Shown here in pieces: positions 58,721-64,000 of a stretch of DNA of 64,000 bases; the first letter of the stretch is position 1; each line of letters starts with the position of its first letter. A program made the translations under genes and the position numbers. The notes under the pieces were generated by a model that worked only from the letters and a program-made list of their open reading frames with translations, had not been told where the DNA came from and ran no database searches. Source of the DNA: Rhexocercosporidium sp. MPI-PUGE-AT-0058 (Eukaryota; Ascomycota; Leotiomycetes; Helotiales); NCBI GenBank assembly GCA_020746875.1, contig JAGTJL010000009.1, forward strand, positions 1,426,001-1,490,000, in the 5' to 3' direction.

Positions 58721-61700
58721 GTGCTTCTCGATTCTCTCCAGGCACTGAACTCTTCTGACTGTTGGGTCCCGATTTCCCTTTCGTCCAATGATGGCAGTCT
58801 TCGTCACTCGTCAGCCGATTTATCCAACCAATGCGCTTTTGTGGAAAAGGTTCTCGGCCGGTAGAACAAGAATCGAGAGCCTCTTGGCCTATGCATTGGG
58901 TTGTGTTATTTGAGCTACTGCTGATGCATAATGGATAATTGGGGGCTTGGTCGGATGTGGAAACCTCTCAAACAAAAAATGTAGAGAGAACATTGCAATG
59001 CACATCAAAGACCTAAAAGGCTTTCATAGGTTCTGATGTCCAGGATTTCCTGCCAGTGTTCTTGGAATGGATTCTTCCATCGCTGCAAACTCTCACTTTA
59101 TCCGTGAGGGCCTGTGCTACAAAGAACAATCATGAAGTTGTCTACAATGAGGTTCAAATATCAAGTTCCCTGTTTTTACCACCATGGTGTCCATGGCACC
59201 TGCCCGGGCTATACAATGGAGATTCGTTGACTTCCTTCTAAATGAGAGCGCACAGATTGATAATTTTGCTCAGTCAGCACTGTCTGACCATCATCCCGAA
59301 TTAACCAATGTTAACATATATTTCATCACTCTAATCTCAACATCCAATTCAGCTTTTCAATAACCAAAGCATCTTTAATACATATCACACCATCATGATC
59401 ATAGCCACAAATAAGAAGGAAGCAGGTTCCAAGTCAGTTCATTCTATCAATGATTACACCCAAAACGAGGTCCTAGCCTGGAAGTCAGCTTCTTTTCAAA
59501 GCTACTTTACCAGTCTCGCTCCAACTTTGACAAGACTACTACACACCCACCATGACTATGCCTTCTGGCACTTTGCACATGGCTCTGGGGTTGTGACGCC
59601 CATATTGCGTTCACGGATTTTGAAAGACGCAGGTTATCGATCAGATTTCTATCTTTTTCCATCTCATTAGTCTTCATGCTGGCAGTTTGCGGGCTCTTCC
59701 AGCTACCAAGAGAAGCTAAAAACACGAATTCTACAGCAGATGAGGCCAGTCATCAACAGTAGCTCAATATGTACCTTCGTGTGAGCGCGCTTCGCGCCAT
59801 ACTCCTTTAGCCTCCCTTAAAAAATAAAGTCAACTTTAGCAGCGTCATCGAGCGACACACGGTGTTTTGCATTCATCAACAGCCCACCTTGTGCCAACCT
59901 AGTGAGTTCGGGAGCTTAACAAAAACCCAAATGAGACTTCGCAGAGGACAAAAACGTATATCAGCTTAGATGTAGCAAGGGTAGTGAATCTACCGTCCTG
60001 TCTTCGATCGGAGGTTGATCGGCGCGGGGATGAAAATATCGACTCGGCTGCAAATAACCTATTCGATGAGGTTTTCTGTGGGTACCTCCTCACGACGGGA
60101 GCAGTCCAGGGTTTTTGATGTTTTTTTCTTCTTCTCTTGATTTCGTTGTGCTTGCCGGTGTGCAGATTTTTTCGGTGTTGTCGCGTGTCACGGGTTTGTT
60201 TTGTTGTGATTGTTAAGCGAGGCGTTTGAACGTCGGGCCGAGTGTGGTGGAAGGTTGAAGCGGGTTCTTGTCTTCTGCAGCAGGTTTGCATGTGCGTAAT
60301 GCCCGCAAGCAAGGTAGACATCCAATGCCTTCATGATTTATATTTTATTTTTAGCGCTGGTCACATCATCTCTTAGAACGGATGAGCACATTCTCGGATC
60401 CCAATCAAATGCACCGTTCTTCTGCTGCTCAACACTCAATACACCGCTGGGCACAAACAGGTAATTCAAGCACGAAGCATGGTATCACCGTATAAAAATA
60501 GCACGCAACCAAAGGCACTACCAGCAGAATGTTCCCTCGCGCCCTCTCACGCATCGTAAGATATGTAATTCTTCGCCCTCTGTGAACTTGAACAAGACGA
60601 CCAACAGCTATCCAAAGGCGAATGATAAACCCCGTAACAACAATAATATTCAGAGTAGTCGCCTATAGCTGTTGGTTCCAGTGTCATACCTTTGAATTGT
60701 TTAGTGTATCCTCAGGGATCAGAATGGATGAAATAGCTTCTTAGCATTGTTTGATAGAGAGCATCATAAAGAATTCGAGAAGTAGGAGCATATACTGGAC
60801 CACAGTCTATGTCTTGATTCTAGAACTGAGGAACTTGTGGTATTGTGGGTATGAGTTGGCGATCTCTTCTTCTGTATATCCTAGGGGCTCAGCTTGATTT
60901 GCGATGTAATTGTAGAGCGGGTTCGAAGACTGTTCCTTTTCGCAGTCTTTGCTAACGCGCTCAGGCGCAGGTTTGTTTTGTTCGACTGTGACTCAGCGGG
61001 ATGTCTCGGTGTTGGAGGCTGCAAGGTATTGGAATATTGGCGTCCAAGTGGCGATAACCTGAATTCGATATATAATGAAGAAAGAGGAGACAAAGCCGAG
61101 AACTAGAGACAATAACCCGGTCGGCCGCAAGACGGGGTGGTTCGCTAACCGGGGACACGCTAAGCGCCCTCAAAATATAGAGAAAAGAAGCAAAAAATAT
61201 TTTTTAATTCGAAGGCGCCTATGAGCTTGGACCAGAATCCGTTCGTAGGTAATACGACCGTTTCCCCCGCCTCTCCTCTCTTTGCTAAAGTCCCCGAACC
61301 AACCTACGGCCACGCAGTGGAGATAGGCAGCCCAGCACCTGGCAAGCTCATTTCTTCTGACCCTCTCATGGTCGGTGATGTGTTGGTTGCTTGGGAATGT
61401 TGAAATTCTTGCAGGAGGTAATCTGATGTTGAATCAAACACGTCCGCCGTACGCCACGTCCACTATGAGAAGGATGCAGAAAAAGCTGTTATTTGGTTAG
61501 ATATTGACATTAGGTTTTTAAGCGAGAAGTGGAGCTGGAGTGTTGGGGACAAGATCTGAAGTAATCACGATTGGTTCAATGAAAGGAGAACTGCATGCTT
61601 CAACATTGTGGCATTATCATAGATGGATATTGTGCATATCCTAAAGTTTATGACAAAAGACCTGAAGAATAGGTTCCTTATAAGGACTGGTTAACCCCAA

Positions 61701-61908
61701 CATCACATAGCTGATTATTTTTCATCAGGGGCTGCCTACCAAAGCACTGCCACCCCCAGAGCAAGAACTACCCGAGGCGCGTTGCATTTAATTTTCGGAA
61801 TAGACATTCTATTGGGTTGTACATGATTTTCAACATGCTCTTCATGACTTGTTCCAGACAAGACCCTTCGCAGCACTTGGCGCTTTTACACCGAAAGAGT
61901 CTGACTGT
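58721..61908. other. Long gene-poor region (3.2 kb)
   Basis: No conserved gene was found. A short plus-strand frame (61221-61403, 60 codons) reads like coding sequence but is too small and isolated to call. Around 61113-61165 a GC-rich patch holds nested inverted repeats (CCCGGT/ACCGGG and GGTTCGCTAACC). Other parts are AT-rich. Confidence 0.4.
61115..61165. repeat. GC-rich inverted-repeat patch
   Basis: CCCGGT near 61120 pairs with ACCGGG near 61155, with a 12-bp hairpin-like GGTTCGCTAACC between them. It might be the end of an eroded transposable element. No partner end or target duplication was found. Confidence 0.3.
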
Positions 61909-64000
61909 TCAGACAGGAAATTGCTCATCAAAGCCGAACATATCCCATAGATCTCGGATTTGGCCAGACCCATCCATCGGACCGTAAGAGACAGGCAGAG
62001 TGGCATCCAACCAGTCGCTTGGGGGTTCAGCCTCGAAGAAATCAACAGGTGGTGCTTCGGGTACAGCTTTTTGACGGGGACGTTGACCATTATCTGTCAT
62101 CCTAGTAATGATCCCCTCGCAATTATTGAGGCAGTCTTCTGCCAAGTCCCAGTCGTCGACCTCTCTAGCATGTCGGAGCCACGATGTAAACATCTTTACA
62201 CTGGAAACACAAGTCTCAGCCACGGAATCTTCCGTTGTCTCCACGGCAAACCGCAAGAGCAAGGTAATGGTCGATGTCAAGTAGTATGCGGTGTCTAAAT
62301 CAGAGCGTATCAGCAATTCATCCGCTCTGCTGTGGCGAACCACTTACAAGGAAGCCAAAACTCCGCAAGCTGGGAAGTCTTTAGAGACGTAATAAAATCG
62401 ACAATTGCCTGTGCTGAATGTCTGGACTCAACTTGTCGGAATCGATAGGCTTCAAGAGCTTCGGTCGACCCCTGCTGGGAAATAGCCTGTATGTCCATCA
62501 TGTAAGAAGATTAGGGCAAACAGCATGGATTGTGCACTCACGTGTAAGGAAATTCTACAGATTAACATTTTGAGAGACAGGAAGCAGAGGCGAAGACTGC
62601 TTGACCCGGAGACAGCTGCTTGATGAGAATCATAGGACAGGTAATTCGGCAAGGTATCTTCCCACTCGTCCAAGTCTGCCTCTATTCTTCGTATGATTTT
62701 TGATGTGTCTTTCTGATTCTGACCTTCGAGATCGTAGACTAGAGGTAATGCCTGCCCAAGGATCTCGGACAAATGGCACAGGGCGATGAAACTCTCGGAA
62801 GACCTTCGGTGTTCGACTGAGACTGAGCTGTTTGGCAGCAGCATTTTTAAACTCGGAATTGGCACATCATAATGCTTTGAGCTTATGTTGGATGGTGTTC
62901 CATGAGCAAAACTGCCCCTTGAATACATCACAGTCAGCAAACTGTCAAGAAAATTATTCATGGAGTCTTACCATCGGTCATGAATCAAGACTCCCCACCA
63001 AAGCCTTATGCGTAGAGCCTTTTCAATTGGCGGGATGCTCCACTGGCTCGGGTTTCTGTTAACACCAAGACTGTAGGACAAAGCTACTGCTCGCCCATTG
63101 TTGACCACATTGCCGATGATTGAATAAACTGGTCTGCCATTGAGTTCCACAACGGCAGCTTGAAGCGTTGCTAGATCTGGGCCAAGGAAGTCATCTGCTA
63201 GGGCTTGGACGGCAAGATTCCATGCATATCGCTGACTAGTCAGGACTTTAGTATGCGTACTTTTGAATGTCTTAGGCTCAGGATCAGGATCAACAAGGGA
63301 AAAGCGATCCCGATCCCAGATCACCGAGATTTCAAGAACGGAAAGTCACGTACTCCGGACGAGACCTGCCTGCTGAAATTGGTGCTTGGTTCCAATATAC
63401 CAATGAACTAGCATAGACATCACACAGCAAAGCTGCAGATCCTCTGCTTTGATTTGCCGAACTATCCCTGAGCAAGTTCTCGTCGAGAATTGGAAAAGCC
63501 GGATGAATTTTGGCAAGATACCTGACGATATGAGCATGCTGAAAATAGGCTCAGTAGAAGGAATTCACTCACAATTCGCGGATCTGAGATGCATTCGGGT
63601 AGAGGATCTGTTCAAATATCTCTCTCTGCTTCACACCGGCGTTGTCGTTTATCGACAGGCCGACTCGTCCCCTTGGCACTTTCTTGTAGAGAATGGGTTT
63701 TGATGGGTCTGAGAAGTAAACGCTGTATGGATTGTCGCTTATTCTCCCCTGTGACAAGCCGGGAGACATGTACTGCTCTAAGACATGGGCATCTGATGAA
63801 ACGGCAGGACCAACAATATGTAGGGACTGCCTTCCCTTATCTGAACCTCTCCGATCCTCATTCGCCTGGCCATCAGTTGGTACACGAGAAGCGTCCCAGG
63901 ATTGCGTACCCGGATCTGGAGTGTGAAGGCTTCCCGAGTCATCAATCAATCTGTGACTTCGCTTCAACCCAGAGGTGTTGTTTTGACGTTCGCCTAAGGA
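61909..64000 (-). CDS. Fungal-specific transcription factor, N-terminus beyond window edge
   Basis: Six exons are visible: beyond 64000 to 63573, then 63521-63354, 63235-62972, 62917-62542, 62486-62348 and 62294-61909. Five introns of 51-118 nt restore one continuous frame of about 590 codons. Splice choices were tested against the conserved run YLAKIHPAFPILDE, DQRYAWNLAVQAL and the RIRLWWGVLIHDRW-SFAHGTP junction. These are landmarks of the fungal-specific TF (PF04082-type) middle-homology domain found in Zn2Cys6 regulators. The DNA-binding domain should lie outside the window. The C-terminus ends in an acidic/aromatic segment (DMFGFDEQFPV), a possible activation region. The regulated pathway cannot be told from this part. 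Confidence 0.85.

Noticed and set aside
59395..59670. 91-codon plus-strand frame
   Set aside because: It has no domain and no support from neighbours; it lies in a gene-poor stretch and is likely chance.
61221..61403. 60-codon plus-strand frame with coding-like residues
   Set aside because: It is too short, with no homology recognised and no clear splice continuation; mentioned only as part of the gene-poor region.

Overview
This 64 kb window is nuclear DNA of a filamentous ascomycete (Pezizomycotina). Genes have short GT-AG introns of mostly 48-130 nt with CTGAC/CTAAC-like branch sites, and several families are specific to filamentous fungi (DUF4112, DUF1308, a DUF7702-like membrane protein, BDM-1/PhnA-type phosducin-like protein). 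The proteins look closest to Leotiomycetes, but that placement is inference. I reconstructed 24 complete spliced or single-exon genes, two genes cut by the window edges and one possible decayed gene.

Layout. 1-4 kb: an edge-truncated coiled-coil protein (-) diverges from a 197-aa protein ending in a SUMO-interacting-like motif (+). 4.2-9.8 kb: a J-domain protein (+) converges on IBA57 (-), followed by decapping enzyme DCP2 (-). 10.9-14.2 kb: a DUF4112 protein (+) and the ribonucleotide reductase small subunit (+). 14.7-19.4 kb: SRP9 (-) diverges from a DUF1308 protein (+), then SWD2 (-). 20-24.6 kb: OAC1 carrier (+), the CTU2/NCS2 tRNA thiolation subunit (-) and PTM1 (+). 26-32 kb: a multi-pass membrane protein (+), a possible decayed gene (-) and a 906-aa low-complexity protein (-). 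32.9-46.2 kb: Cyp60/PPIL2 (+), an aminoglycoside-phosphotransferase-fold protein (+), a 1002-aa Zn2Cys6 regulator (+), a small unknown gene (-), a patatin-like phospholipase with a C-terminal zinc finger (+) and a small membrane protein (+). 47.3-52.6 kb: phosducin-like protein (-) and G-protein beta subunit (-). 55-64 kb: an adenosine-deaminase-like enzyme (+), a small membrane protein (+) and an edge-truncated fungal transcription factor (-).

Most genes are conserved housekeeping genes. Many start codons lie back to back in short shared promoter regions. The clearest functional link is the phosducin-like protein beside the G-beta subunit, because proteins of that family help assemble G-beta-gamma. 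I found no convincing tRNA, rRNA, CRISPR array, intact transposon or secondary-metabolite cluster. The less ordinary signals are ACGCGT cell-cycle boxes inside RNR2 introns, a GC-AG intron plus a stop-free 66-nt intron in SWD2, repeated leucine-rich motifs in the DCP2 tail, the possible decayed gene near 28 kb, and long low-complexity DNA upstream of G-beta.
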